Shown in pieces: positions 46,281 through 58,305 of a stretch of 64,000 nucleotides of DNA (the first letter of the stretch is position 1; every line of letters starts with the position of its first letter). A program made the translations under genes and the position numbers. This DNA is from Pseudofabraea citricarpa (Eukaryota; Ascomycota; Leotiomycetes; Helotiales; Dermateaceae): the NCBI GenBank assembly GCA_029641185.1, contig JAPWGK010000017.1:620001-684000 (forward strand). Direction: 5' to 3'. The notes under the pieces are model-generated. The model was not told the origin of the DNA. It did no database searches and saw nothing but the letters and a program-made list of their open reading frames with translations.

Positions 46281-47351
46281 TTTGGCAATTGAGATGAACA
46301 ATAGATTGAGCAATGGATTGTTGGGAGTTACGAGGAGGTTGTTGTGTTGTTATTTGGGGTTTCTGTCAGCCTTGTAGGAATATCCATGACGACATGTCGG
46401 CTTCGGGACGGGGAAACTGCCCGAAGAAAAACTCTCTTTTCTTTCATGTGAAACGAATCCTCTGTATTCAGGTGATCTGATTGGGATGGAAGAAGATCTC
46501 GAGGCAAAGATCACTTCTTATTGGACTTCTCAACATCAGTTCTTTGCGTAAGACGAGGGGGCCTTTCAGGGTTAGGTGCTGTTATCAGCCTTACCCCACA
46601 TCCAAGCAATATCAAAGCCAAGTCCTCGGTCCCGAGTTTTGCAGTCTGAATGTTCACCAAGAAAATCTCAGTTGAGTCGCTCTCAAGGTCTACATGCAAA
46701 GATCAGTTCCACAAGAAATCCGATTTTTGGTTAGAGAAACTCGAAGGTAATAACCCATCTCTATTTGCTTAAATACTAGCTATACACAGTGCACACACAG
46801 TGCACAAATGAAAAATCGAATCATGATCTGGTCAGTCAAATTTCTCTCTTTAATTGATCTGTCGAGAATAATTCGAACATGATGGATCTCTATAATCTAA
46901 AACCACAAAGTACAATTAGAAGTTTGGGAGGCCTTTCGAAAGCGAATTGCCTCGATAGTGAACACAAACTGAAGATATCAGTAAACAGCACAATCTGCAG
47001 TCCATAAACTTATCCTCGTCCCTTATTTCACTTGCTTCTTTTCATTTGGCAACATGAGAATGGCAATAGGATATGCATGATCTGACACCAGGGTGACAAA
47101 GTACTTTTGCCAAGCTAGCTATTCCCCCAGCAAGCAAGTCCTAGTCCTGTTATGAAAGCTGTTTCCTGAACTCTGCTTTGGTTTCGTTGTGCCATGCCAT
47201 GCTAGAGTCATATCCTAGCAGCTTATGGTAAGAATTCCGTACAGCCAGTTGTAAATTCCTTACAAGCTACAGCTCACGATTTCAGAGGATGCTAAACTCA
47301 CCAACTTCACGTACTTCAAAATCTATTTCGAAATTTGGTACCACATCTCAG
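46281..47351. other. Intergenic, no gene seen
   Basis: Upstream of the DUF1295 gene and downstream of the deaminase gene, both on the minus strand. No gene recognised. A C/D-like pair at about 46876-46972 was considered and rejected. Confidence 0.5.
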
Positions 47352-47861
47352 TCATTCCTTAACATGTCCCGCAGTTGCAACTCTCAAAATCTCCTCCTCT
47401 AACCCCTCTACGAGAACAACCTCAATCCCCGCCTCCTCTAATCTCTGCCTGCCAACGTTCTCTCCCACAAAAGTCTCTGGTTCCTTGACTCCCACATAAA
47501 CCTTCTTGATCCCTTTCCTCCCAATTCTCACTATCCTCTCAACACAAGTCACATTCCCACTGAGTCGCTTGCCACACGGTTCCACCGTCGTATACAGCAC
47601 CGTATTCTCTGGCAGGATCCCCGCGAGCGATTCTTCCCCCACGTTATGTTGCGCGCTCAGTTTCTGGAAGCAGCATTGCTCTGCGTGTGTGTTGCCTGGT
47701 AACTCTAGTGTGTAACCCGTCGCCAGGATCTTGTTCCGCGAGGCATCGAGTAGAAGAGCTCCCACGCGGTAATTGGTCGGTTTAGGAGGAGATTTCTCTG
47801 CGAGTGAGAGGGCGTAGCTCATGTATGCTTTGTGGTCGTTGGGCGCGATTTCTGGTTCCAT
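47352..47861 (-). CDS. Cytidine-deaminase-fold protein, RibD/DRAP deaminase type
   Basis: Intronless, 169 aa. The zinc site is complete: HAEQCC supplies His and the catalytic Glu, and TVEPCGKRLSGNVTC supplies two Cys. The spacing and the EPC-x9-C form match the pyrimidine deaminase of riboflavin synthesis (RibD, yeast Rib2 C-terminal domain) rather than classical cytidine or dCMP deaminases. ALLLDASRNKILATGYTLE forms the expected beta hairpin. The downstream segment GIKKVYVGVKEPETFVGEN also fits RibD. In yeast this domain is fused to a pseudouridine synthase; here it stands alone. It would deaminate diaminohydroxyphosphoribosylaminopyrimidine, but substrate is inferred from the motif only. 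No targeting signal is seen. Confidence 0.82.
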   Translation of the reverse strand: MEPEIAPNDHKAYMSYALSLAEKSPPKPTNYRVGALLLDASRNKILATGYTLELPGNTHAEQCCFQKLSAQHNVGEESLAGILPENTVLYTTVEPCGKRLSGNVTCVERIVRIGRKGIKKVYVGVKEPETFVGENVGRQRLEEAGIEVVLVEGLEEEILRVATAGHVKE

Positions 47862-48127
47862 CTTCTGGAAGGATGGTGGGGTAAATGCGGGAGATAGGCT
47901 TCGATAAATCTCAACTAAGAGTTGAGCTATGCGTTTATTTTGCTAGGATACTTTCGGAGAGCTGATTAGGTGGCTCTGTGTAAGCTCAAGGTCAATTGAT
48001 TCACAGCCTCAAGTGGTGTTTGTACAAACAATAACGAGTTGAAGTCTCGAGAATATCTGCCAAGATCTCAGCCTTGCGTTATTCTGCCACGCTCCACCGC
48101 ATCGAGGCTCTCAAAAGAGGAAGAAGC

Positions 48128-49457
48128 ATGTCTCAAGGGCTACCTCATCGATCAACGCGACATGCCTCAAGCAAGATGAAGAAAACGCTGCTGCTATGTT
48201 TTATCCACGGCTTCAAAGTACGTCCCTCCTCTGCGCATGGTTCGACCACCAACTAAGAAGAAACACAGGGTGACGACAACACGTTCGGAAACTTCCCCGA
48301 GCACCTCCGCGCCCTCGTAAGCCACGGCCTCCCCAAGGTCGACGTGCGCGCAATCGTCTACCCGACCTTCGAGACGCGCGGTGACCTCGCAGAATGTGTG
48401 TCCCGCTTCCGCGATTGGTTGCAGGAGAAGATCATCGATATAGAAGTTGAGAATGCCACGCCGTCGCCTACCGTCGACCCGTCTGTGCATACCATCCTGA
48501 TCGGACATTCCATGGGCGGTATTGTTGCTGCGGACGCATTGCTTTCCCTCACTTCCGACCTACCCGTGCAGCATGGAAAGATTAAAGAAGGAGAGGAGGA
48601 GCCCAAGGAAGACGGCGTAAACTCGTTCATGTTTCCCTACGTGCAGGGAGTTCTGGCGTTCGATACGCCATACCTAGGTATTGCGCCTGGGGTTGTGGCA
48701 CATGGAGCAGAGGATCACTATAATGCAGCGAGCTCGGCATATACGCAGCTCGCTGGCTTGACGGGCGCCATCTGGGGAGGGAAAGCAGCCACCGAAGAAG
48801 AGGCAAAGAAGGTCGAGAAGAAAGAGCCCGTTGCGGCATTGCCTCCACCCGAGATAAGCCCTACGGCACCAGCGTGGCAGCGCTGGGGAAAGATGGCTAT
48901 GTATGCTGGCGCTGTAGGAGCCGTTGCAGCTGGAGGAGCTGCCGCGTACATGAAGCGAGAACAGATCACGAGCGGATGGTCGTGGGTAGGCTCACATCTC
49001 GAGTTCGTAGGGTGCTTGATGAAGGGGGAGGAACTGAAGAAGCGAGTCGCCGGTGTAGTTGGTCTGAACAAAGAACTCAATATCGGGTTCGCGAATCTGT
49101 ACACACGCCTGGGGAAGAGGGCTGTAAATAAAGAGGGCAGCCTGGTCGGGAGCGTCATTGGAAATCAGAGAACTTTCTGCAACATGCCTAAGAAAGATGC
49201 CAGTGCTTACTTTCACCCGGCTATCAATGATGCAGCGCAGGACGAGGCGAGTGCCCATATGAGTAAGTTCACTCTTGTGCCATTTAAGCAACTTCAGGGA
49301 CTAACATGTCTAAGCGATGTTCTTCCCGAAAGACAATCCAGGATACTATGCTCTCTCTGAGGATGCAAAGGAACTCATTGTTGAATGGTCTACAAACGAA
49401 TGGTATGAATCAAGTACGAGAGAAATGAAAGACTACGGTATTGAGAACGAGCTATGA
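48128..49457 (+). CDS. DUF676-like alpha/beta hydrolase (putative lipase)
   Basis: Exons 48128-48217, 48269-49262 and 49315-49457 encode 408 aa; starting at the in-frame ATG 48176 gives 392 aa, equally plausible. Core: LLLCFIHGFKGDDNTFGNFP forms the oxyanion loop, and HTILIGHSMGGIVAADALLS holds the nucleophile Ser at about residue 95 (short form). AFDTPYLGIAPG follows the strand carrying the next active-site residue. A hydrophobic segment (MAMYAGAVGAVAAGGAAAYM) may insert into a membrane. The C-terminus, added by the last exon, ends in MKDYGIENEL. Related fungal proteins are annotated as DUF676 or lipase-like serine esterases; the substrate is unknown. The last acceptor is AAG, unusual but frame-correct. 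Confidence 0.82.
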
Positions 49458-50123
49458 CGATATTTGGAGACCGGGTCTGGGAGGATAAATTCTTTTGAGG
49501 TTGGCGTTCATGGAGGTGTACCTACCAGAGATAGATAGGCATATGCAGTGCAGGGAAGTACATACATTAGGTGTGGTATATAAAATGAGTTTTAAATGAA
49601 CAGGACTTGAACATGAATCAAGCGAGCAGAAGTATAACTATATTATTATATGGTGGCGGGAAGGGTATTGAACCTTGCTTTACTTTGAGTTACTCTATAG
49701 TATCAAAATATCAAATAAGATGCAATTCCTCATATGCATAGAATCATAACAAGCATACAATCACTGCAAAACATATACTTATAATACACACAAATATCGT
49801 GAATCACCACCAGCACGGTCACTAAAAAATCATAAGAGTCAAAATAAAAACCGGCCAAATAGCTGCGGCACTGACAAACCCATGAAAAGAACACAAGAAT
49901 TTACGAGCAAGCTTTAATTTACTTTTAAGAATTATCAGACTTCTTAAATCGCTAAAGACAATGATTTTCCTGGTATTGCAGACGTCAAATGTCCTCCCAC
50001 CACCTTCCCACAAAAACGCCTGGCCATCTCCAAGGCCCAGCCAGCCGAGATACAGTTCCTCGGCCCCATGGTATAAACAACTTGCAGATATAACACCATT
50101 AAATACAATCGCGAAAAATCCAT
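49458..50123. other. Convergent intergenic region
   Basis: 3' flanks of the hydrolase (+) and the ArAE-type membrane protein (-). AT-rich, no gene seen. A GTATTGAACC string near 49660 was checked for a tRNA and does not fold as one. Confidence 0.6.
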
Positions 50124-53100
50124 CTAATCCCTTTTTCCTTTGTCCCCAGATTCTGAACCGACTATAGTAGACTCGCTCATCACGACCTTAAAACTGAAAT
50201 CCGTCTCGCCGACGAGATCGCGTACATGCTCAACTAGCCTCTCAAGATCGTCTACCACAAGACTGCTTGCAACCTGCATGACTGCATATGCACTGTACCC
50301 AGGTTCCGTGACATGTTTCGCGTCGAGGATATTAGGGTCAAGCTGCTCCAGTCTCTGAGAAAGTTGGTAGGGCTTTGGTACTCGCAAGTAAGGTGGAAGT
50401 GCAGTTCCCGTCTTAACAGAAGCTGATAACAATGACAAGATTGAAGTTATCTCATGCGATGTTGGTCCGATGCTGTCTACAAGAGCTGCAAGGTCTCGAA
50501 GCCAGACTGATTTGGTTTCTGGTGTCTCCTTTTCTGCTTCGTTGGCTTTAGCCCATGTTGTTGTTGCGTACGACATAAGTGAGAGGTAGTTCATAATGCT
50601 GTATCACATGTCAGCTTTGGTCTCGTGTATCTCTTTGAACTACTTACTTCGTCGCCCTTAGAGTTACACCATCATAACTCTCTTTAGGGAATTTTCCTCC
50701 AATGGTTATCTCCCACTTTTGCCAATCCGCATGTTGCTTCACCGAAGGAAGTAGTAGTAACAGCTTTCCAAAGATATGATGTCGAACTTTTTCCAAGCGT
50801 CGACCAGGGCTTGATTTCAGTCCCATATCACCCTCGGCATTGTGCATACGTGCACCGATTGTGGTATGAATTACACTATAATAGTTTGCGAGAAGATACA
50901 ATGTCGAGCCTAGATCTTTCCGCAGCCAACTTCTATCCGATAACGGGTATGGGAAGATCGTCCAGATAAAGGCAACAAAGGAGCCACCTGCAACACAAGC
51001 GAGTCTGTAAGGTGCAAGTTCGTATACCCTGAGTCAAAATTAGTAGTGTATTTGGGAAGTGAGAGATGATGACCTACGGGTAATACGGCTGGCCTCTCGA
51101 AGCTGCTTCATAGCCGATCTTTCTGACCTGAAGTTCGTATCCAAGGATAAGAACCTGTGTGACTATGCACACAAGCCAAACTGGAATGAAGCGAGGGAAT
51201 TTCAAGAAGAAATACATCTCCATGAAAATGAAAAACCACAGCATGACGATCACTCCCGCTGTATGGCCATCCACAATGTAGTAAATTACGATAGAGAATA
51301 CCATAGCCAAAGCAGTTCCTGCTATACGTCCAAAGAATCCAAACATGGACTGCCCTGAAGTCATGGTCATGCCTTTGAAAGTTAGAAGATGTATACGGCA
51401 AGGATTTTGATGCTTACCAATGGCAATAATGATCATTGCCCAAACGAGTCTCTGCTGGATGAAAAATGTCTGTGTATCCTTCAAGAAAGCTATTATACCA
51501 ATTGTTAATGTCGCACAGGCAACTCGAAATCCAAAAGCGGATTCGGTACTTCCTAAGAACCTTGGGATCACTCTGAGACCATTTCCAAATTTCTGCCAGG
51601 CAGTAGTGGGAGGTAGATGCTCAGGGTCCTTCTTCGGATTAAAGCCAGCACCCATGTAGATATTGTTATTTCCACCTTCCAAAGAATCGGGAGATTCATG
51701 GTCTGCACTGCTGTCCTCGTTTCCAATGCTTAGAATCCACTTCTTTAAACGTCTTTTCCCTGGTACAATGAGCTTTTTCTTCTTCATAGCCCCTGATTCA
51801 ACCTTCTTATCTGCAAATCGTACTAGATCTGCAATTGCCGTGCCTGTTGAGTAAAGCAAATGCTCCAAGTACAAAAGGAGATAGAGTTGCTGTTGATCAC
51901 GTCGGTGTTGAGCTGAATCAGGTGTCATATCCTTTGGGTCTTCAGGTTGGGGCATCTTTTGCGCCGAATTGAAAGCATCCTCAGATAATCCTTTTTCCCT
52001 TGCCCAGGTTTTTAGTGTCTCTCCTCTCTTGCCATAGAAATCTCTCATCTTTTGATCAAGATAGTCAGCGAATGCAGCATCACCAGGCTTTGCTTCCGTG
52101 TTGTTTGCCGCTTCCACGTCGTCGCCCTTTTTCTTCTTTGGTTTAGGAATCAACTCCAAGACATATCCTACATGCTCTAATCCCTCATCCATAGCTTGGG
52201 AAGCAACAGCAAAAGGCTCATGTAAAGTTTTCATGATACCGTTCCAGATTCGCTTCTCATCCGCTTCCTCGGATTCTGGGCATCGTTCCCATGATTCTAG
52301 TTCGTCATATTGTGATTTGCGGGTCGTCTTAACCCAACCTCGTCGCTCAGCAATACGTTCAAATATGTCCACGATGGTGCTAAGACCTATCAGAGGGATG
52401 ATAATTGATCTGAATAGGGTAAATATCTCTTCAATGTCGTTGGCATCGAGTTTTCCCCATGCCATTTCTCTTTTGGCAAAGGACATATCGCCATGCAATT
52501 TTCCATGTAAACCGGTCAGTCCTGCAATAGCGCCTTTCAGAGCTATAGCCTGGGTGTTGTTCGCTGGGTGAGAGCCGTTCTCCTTGTCATCCTTTTTGCT
52601 TTTCTTCTTCGAATGTCCATTATCTTCGACAACTGGAGGTGCGAACATATCACTAGTCTCTAGACTGGTGATGTAGGCAGCTGTTGCTTTTATTGTACCT
52701 CTCAATGCCATGATATAGCCGGCTTGCTCCTTGAAAACAACGGTTCTGGAGCTTACTGGGATAATGAAAAGGTTTACGCCTGTGGATATACCGAAAGCGG
52801 TCAAGAACCCCGTCAGCAATTGTTTGATAAGTGATTCTCCAGCAGCGATATTGGGGAAAAGAGGCCCATATGTGAAAGCAATATTGCTAAATATGCTGTA
52901 CATGATAACAGGAAATGCCAACGCAGGAAACTTGGCCCGAAGCACATTGACAAACCAGATATTCGCAAATAGCCAGATACCACAGACTGCGCTTTGTGAT
53001 GAGTTGTACGTAGCTGTCGATCCAGGAGCAGTCGTGTTTTCTCGGGCCTTAACTCCCGTCCAAATCCCTAGCAATGCTACAGCTGAGCCGACACAAACTC

Positions 53101-53570
53101 CCAGTGTATTGAGTATTAAAGTCTGAAAGTACTTCGCCCTAGGCATGATTGCCATACACAAGACGGTTATGATAGGTACAAGATATCCTAGCGATGTGAA
53201 GGTGCTGGCGACAGAATCTGCTTGATAAAAGGCGATACCTATCAACGGAGGTACACTTCCTCTGTTAATTGTTAGCAGAATTTCGAGGCAGCTTGCTTCC
53301 AAATACGTACTTAAACATCATCAAGAGAGTTCCAATATCGAGGTCAATCTTTTTCCATATCTGCTGGAGCTTGGAAGGCTTTGGCTTCGCAGGTTGCTCC
53401 TCCATTTGCGGTTGTGCTGCTGGAGCTGCAGTGCTGCTCGATGATTGCGCCCTTTGACCAGCCTCATATTTGAATGCAGGCTCTTCAGTTTCCGCCCTGG
53501 TACTCGTCGGGCTGTCGTTCTCCTGGGAGGTCCTTGACCGATCCGTCCGATCTTCGCGGGGTTCTGCCAT
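50124..53570 (-). CDS. Large FUSC/ArAE-family membrane transporter (Bre4-like, DUF2421)
   Basis: Five exons, 53570-53311, 53261-51418, 51372-51078, 51028-50648 and 50598-50124, encode 1084 aa. After about 85 disordered residues (rich in Ser/Pro/Gln), a first block of six membrane segments starts with GSVPPLIGIAFYQADSVAST. A long charged cytosolic region follows, then a second six-segment block (VACATLTIGIIAFLKDTQTF; MTMTSGQSMFGFFGRIAGTA; FFLKFPRFIPVWLVCIVTQV), and a C-terminal DUF2421-type helical domain. This is the ArAE_2_N-FUSC-DUF2421 architecture of fungal putative ER or plasma-membrane exporters, including yeast Bre4. Transport substrate is unknown. All four introns are 45-49 nt and preserve frame. 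The gene is divergent from the TPT transporter 2 kb away. Confidence 0.87.
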
Positions 53571-55627
53571 TTTCACGAGGCTGATAACGGTGCTGTTGAT
53601 CGCCAGAAGTCGTGAGATGGTTCGCGACCAGAGGAAGAGAACTTGTCAATTGGCAATGTTGGTGCAATTGCTTTAATCCATGTTTTTCTCAGGAGACGAC
53701 TGGCGACAAGGAGAATTGCTGCAGGATCTGTGAAGGATTTAAGTATTTGCAGTGTTTATCGTACTCGCAATCTCTCCATGTCTTGGCTGACGATTTTAAC
53801 GCCCGGGAAACTTATCCTTGTGTTGATCATGCATAAGCTCGCATAACTTTATACTCCCGAGATTGACAACGCAATTGCCGTCACCTCTGTCTCATCGACG
53901 GTTGTTTCGGTGGCTGGAGAAGACCGATAGACACATCTGGAACCCACGCATTCCGTACTCGCGTTGAGAGAGAGAAGTGTGGCAAAATGATTGCGAATCT
54001 GTAGCTAGAAACTGATTCAGTAGACAGTTGACTCGGTAAAAAGAGAACATCCGGCAGCCTGTCAAAAGAAAACACATGGGACGAAATCGCTCGTCACTTT
54101 TGATTTTACCATGCTTAATGTAATCCTATGCTACAGAGTTATCATTCAGCTTGTTTTAGTTAGTTAATTCACATGCTTAATGATAACTGTATGCTACATA
54201 GCTATCATTACTCCTATGCCATTGCATGCCCTAAGCCATAGTAAATCAATCCACAAATGATTTGAAAGAAGAAAAAGGGAACATCTTTAAACCAGCCAAT
54301 ATTTTTACTATGCCGACACGTGATATCTAGATGATTCCAATCTCACATTAAGATACTAGATTAGTGACATAAGTTTCTTTGTGACATACTACTCTAACTT
54401 AAAATATCCAATAAGAATGTTCACAGAAGTAACTTATCAAGTCGAGTCTTATGTGTACGAGAGGTTGTTTAGAAGAAGCTTAGAAACAGAACTTAGGTAA
54501 TTGATAAGACGTGGCTATATATTGCAAGTATAAAATTCCATCAAAAGTGAAGACGCTCGTTTCACAATACTTTGGAAGTAAAAAAAAAAAACGAAAAGAA
54601 AACTTAGGCAGCAGGATGGAGTTCCAAAATCTCGTAAGAAGCCGTCGAATTTCTCACGAGAGTAAATGAAGATCTCCGTACGCTGGAGGCGACTGGCAAA
54701 TAAAAATAGGCAGTACAGCCGAGTTAAGGGGGTACTAGGAGTGCATTTACTAGCTCGGATTGTGGATTGTGGATCTGGGGGCACGGTAGTACTGGGAGCA
54801 GGATATAGCAAAAGAAAAGTACACAAATCTCAAGAAGTGCTCGAGGCTGACATCTAGTAGCATGTCGCTATATGATGTGGAAATCAGATGTTGCGCCAAG
54901 GCACAGACTACCTAAGCCGTCCGAAAAAGACGAAACCGACAACGAGAACAAAAAAACAAATACAAATTCTCCCTTGTATGGATCCTCTGAAGAAGAAGAG
55001 TGACCCCTCGAATCTAACGAACTCTATTATTTATCCCTCTCCAGAACCCCCAAAGCCCTGCAACGGAGCAAAAAAAAAAAAAGATGCAATCTATTCAAAT
55101 CAGCCGCAAGCAGGAGAGTTGAGGGGAGGGGGGAAGGAATGTTTCCACAATATTAGTACAGACGACCAGCAGTGCAACCTCCACCTCGCTACTGTACGTA
55201 GCGGCCATGGATCCATGAATAATAAACCATGCCGAAGAGCAGTCCGCATCGGATGTTGGAGATCAAAGCCTGTGCTCCCCTCTTCCCTCTCCTCTTCTCA
55301 CCCTGCCCCTGCCCCCTGCCCCCTGCCCCTGACCCCCTTGCGACCAACCAACCAACCAACCCACACTTCTCGTTTACTGTACTTAACCCCCCCCGTAAGC
55401 TTATCCGACCATACTCGCTGTACTTATCATCTCATCCCATCTCTTTTGGCCTGGCTACCCTACATTGAAAGAAGGCTTACCTGCCTTTCTCTTCAACAAC
55501 CTTATTTGCATGCTCCCTCTTTCCCATCCTCTCTTTCTCGAGCCATCATTTTGTTCCTTTCTGGTCCCGTGCGAGGATTCCTTTGGGAAGATAGATCGAT
55601 TCGGGAGTTATGTTGCCTACCGTTGAG
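53571..55627. other. Divergent 2-kb intergenic region
   Basis: Holds both promoters (ArAE-type gene, -; TPT transporter, +). No gene supported: the 288-codon frame at 54888-55754 is low-complexity and overlaps exon 1 of the transporter in another frame. There is a 37-bp imperfect direct repeat (54110-54209), a poly-A tract at 54580, and CCCCTG-rich sequence at 55306-55338. Confidence 0.55.
54110..54209. repeat. Imperfect direct duplication
   Basis: Two copies of a 37-38 bp unit (starting CATGCTTAATG and ending with TATCATT), 62 bp apart, with about 80 percent identity by eye. Intergenic; no coding potential. It may be a decayed tandem duplication. Confidence 0.6.
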
Positions 55628-57311
55628 ATGGAGCGAGAGAAGCCGACTCGAGCCGTCGGTATACATCCAGCTCTGTTTGTTATGTATGTCTTTCTCCCTC
55701 CTTCCGTCCTGTGCCTTCGTTCCTTTTCCCATGCACGTGTTTTCGTCTTCCTGAAAGTAGGAACTGACCCAAAGGAAAACTAGGAGCTGGATGGGCCTGA
55801 GTTCTGTCGTCATCTTGTTCAACAAATACCTACTCGATACATTAGGTTTCCGTACGTGGACTCGCTCACTGTCCATCCCGAGAATCCCGATGTGTGCTAA
55901 CACTCCATACAGACTATCCAGCTATCTTAACATGTTGGCATCTAGCCTTGTAAGTACTCGCCCTCGTCCATCACCTGTATAAAGTAGCAATTATTTTTTA
56001 TTTATCCTCTGTGTTTATTCCTCGAAGGCTTGCTAAGAGCGAAGTCTTTCTTTGCTTTCTCCTTCTGAAATTAGAGTCACGCGTGACTGACCTGGATATT
56101 TCTAGTTCTACGCTTGCTACGCAGTTACTGGCCAAGACGACAACGTTGCTTGATGGGCGCAAGACGGTCAGGATGACCCGGGCGGTCTATGTCCGGGCCA
56201 TCATACCGATCGGGATCCTGTACAGCCTGAGTCTCGTATGCAGTAACCTAGTGTACCTCTATCTGAGTGTTGCTTTCACCCAGATGCTCAAGGTACGTAG
56301 TTTTTATTACATCTCATCAATCATTTCAAAGAGGATCTCGAGCAAGTGCAGGTTCTGAGATTTGGTCACGAGGGAGTACTCCTGAATCCAATATATTCAT
56401 TGATACACACGCCATCCTGGCGTTGTGAAATATAACCAACAGATTGTTTTCTTCAAATGCGTCAACAACCTCATGTCAATACCAACTAACTCCCAACCAG
56501 GCCAGCGCCCCCGTAGCGGTCCTGTTGACAAGCTGGTCCTTCGGCGTCAGCAAGCCCTCACTGCGGATCTTCATCAACGTGCTATTCATCGTGCTGGGCG
56601 TGGCGCTGGCCTCGTACGGCGAGGTGGATTTCGTGTGGATCGGCTTCATGTACCAGCTCGGAGGCATCGTCTTCGAAGCCATGCGGCTCGTCATGATCCA
56701 GAAGCTGCTGGCCGAAGAGGGCGGCGGCCAGAACATGGACCCGCTCGTCAGCCTGTACTACTACGCCCCCGTCTGCGCCGTCATGAACCTCCTCGTCGCC
56801 GCCGTCACCGAGTTCCCGACTTTCGACTTTGCCGACCTGGAGAGGGTCGGTGCTGGAGTCTTGGTGCTGAACGCCGTGGTTGTGTTTTTCTTGAACGTCG
56901 CTTCGGTCTTCTTGGTATGTCCTACTTGTTCCCATCTACACGAGTTGCAGGATATCCTCATACTGACTTTTGCTTGTGTAGATTGGAAAGACGTCCGGTC
57001 TGGTCATGACGCTCTGTGGAGTGCTTAAGAACATCTTGATCGTCGTCGCTTCCGTCATGATCTGGGGCACCATCGTAAGCCCTCTACAGGTCTTCGGCTA
57101 CGGCATCGCCCTAGCAGGACTGGTGTATTACGGTGTCGGGTACCAGGGGATCAAGACGTACTTCAAGCAGAGTCTCGAGCTCTTCAGCGTCTGGAGATCA
57201 CTGAGCCGGACCAAGAGATTCCTCGCTTCGCTGCTATGCCTGATCTCAGTCTTCGGCATCCTCAAGAGCTGGGCTGCTTCCTCGGAGGCATCCAAGATAA
57301 GCATTAGATAG
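55628..57311 (+). CDS. TPT-family (DMT superfamily) nucleotide-sugar/phosphate transporter
   Basis: Six exons, 55628-55683, 55784-55851, 55913-55949, 56106-56292, 56501-56914 and 56982-57311, encode 363 aa. The N-terminus was found only by splicing: [19 protein letters not shown] joins [20 protein letters not shown] and [13 protein letters not shown], the standard first two helices of TPT proteins. Then come [59 protein letters not shown], and the C-terminal [19 protein letters not shown] with the conserved Lys, followed by [13 protein letters not shown]. About ten membrane segments. Such proteins antiport nucleotide sugars or phosphorylated sugars at Golgi/ER membranes; the substrate is unknown. 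Exon 5 is much more GC-rich than the rest. Its stop lies 29 bp from that of NDUFAF3 on the other strand. Confidence 0.9.
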
Positions 57312-57340
57312 ATAGATATTATTACGTTGGCCCTTTTGGC

Positions 57341-58305
57341 TTAATATACAGTCCTGACATCGAACTTGTCTACGCCTGCTGCATTGTCATCCATTGATTT
57401 GATCCCGATCCCTTCCCTCCATCCAATGGGTATCATGGCCGCAGCAACATTTCCGACTCCTCGCTCGGTTGCAAGTAGATTGAACTGTGCTGCCGCGTTT
57501 CGTGTGTCTTGGATATCAATCCTAATACCCAGACTATTGATATACTTCCTGGTCTCTGGAGCCAGCGGTCTCATATCCTTTCCCAAACCAATGATCAACA
57601 AATCTACGCACCCAAGAAATTGCACATTAGTCAAGTGATTCCCGAGCAAAACCGATCTCTGCGCCTCCGAAAGTCCAAGAGGGAGAGAAACTGAGAAGGA
57701 AAAGATCACATACCAGGCTTCGGCCACACGACACCGAAGACACCCCACGCACTATCCCTGACCTCCCACTGCCCCTTCGCATTGACAAGATTCTTCTTCT
57801 CCTCCCACGGCCGCCACTCGAAGACCTCGCCCGCGACGAGAATCACGCCGGCGCCGCCCGTCACCTGCACGCCGTTGTTCAGATGGAACCCGTCCCAGAG
57901 ACAGGCGTCGATGCTGGTGCTGGGCGCCGGCGTGCTGCCCAGCACGTCGAGCGACGAGAAGTCCGTCTGCGTGTCTTCTGTCGATGCCGGCCCGCGGTCG
58001 TGTGTTGCGGGTGCGCGGAATCCAGAGCGCGATTGGGGTTGGGGTCGGGACTGGGACTGGGACTGTGGTTTGGTTGCGGGTGTAGGTGTAGTAGGTGTAC
58101 GGGTGATTGTGGGTTTGGACTCCGTTGCAAAGGCGCGTCTTGTGTATGCGTGAGAGCGTTGGTTGTCAAGTGTGAGAGGTCTTGTTGCTGCTGCTGACGA
58201 TGAGGATGAGGCGGTTCGAGTACAGTAATTGTGATGGGCTAATTGGCGGAGGAGGTCATTCAAGGTGCGTGGGCGTGTGAGTGGTCGAAGGCTAAGAGGA
58301 GGCAT
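57341..58305 (-). CDS. Mitochondrial complex I assembly factor NDUFAF3 (MTH938 domain)
   Basis: Exons 58305-57714 and 57603-57341 encode 284 aa; the 110-nt intron has an ACTAAT branch point. Residues 1-65 are rich in Arg, Ser and Thr with few acidic residues, fitting a presequence. A Pro/Gln/Ser linker of about 55 residues follows, then the MTH938-like (DUF498) domain: FHLNNGVQVTGGAGVILVAG, WGVFGVVWPKP-DLLIIGLG, MRPLAPETRKYINSLGIRID, and DTRNAAAQFNLLATERGVGN. This is the NDUFAF3/C3orf60 pattern; the human protein helps build the Q-module arm of complex I. The protein is longer than animal homologues because of the linker. Confidence 0.88.

Noticed and set aside
46876..46972. C-like (ATGATGG) and D-like (CTGA) boxes spaced like a snoRNA
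   Set aside because: The C box deviates at the last base, there is no terminal stem, no host intron, and the guide does not match rRNA I recall.
54888..55754. 288-codon plus-strand frame before the TPT transporter
   Set aside because: Built from poly-A and CCCCTG-rich sequence and overlaps the well-supported transporter exon 1 in another frame.
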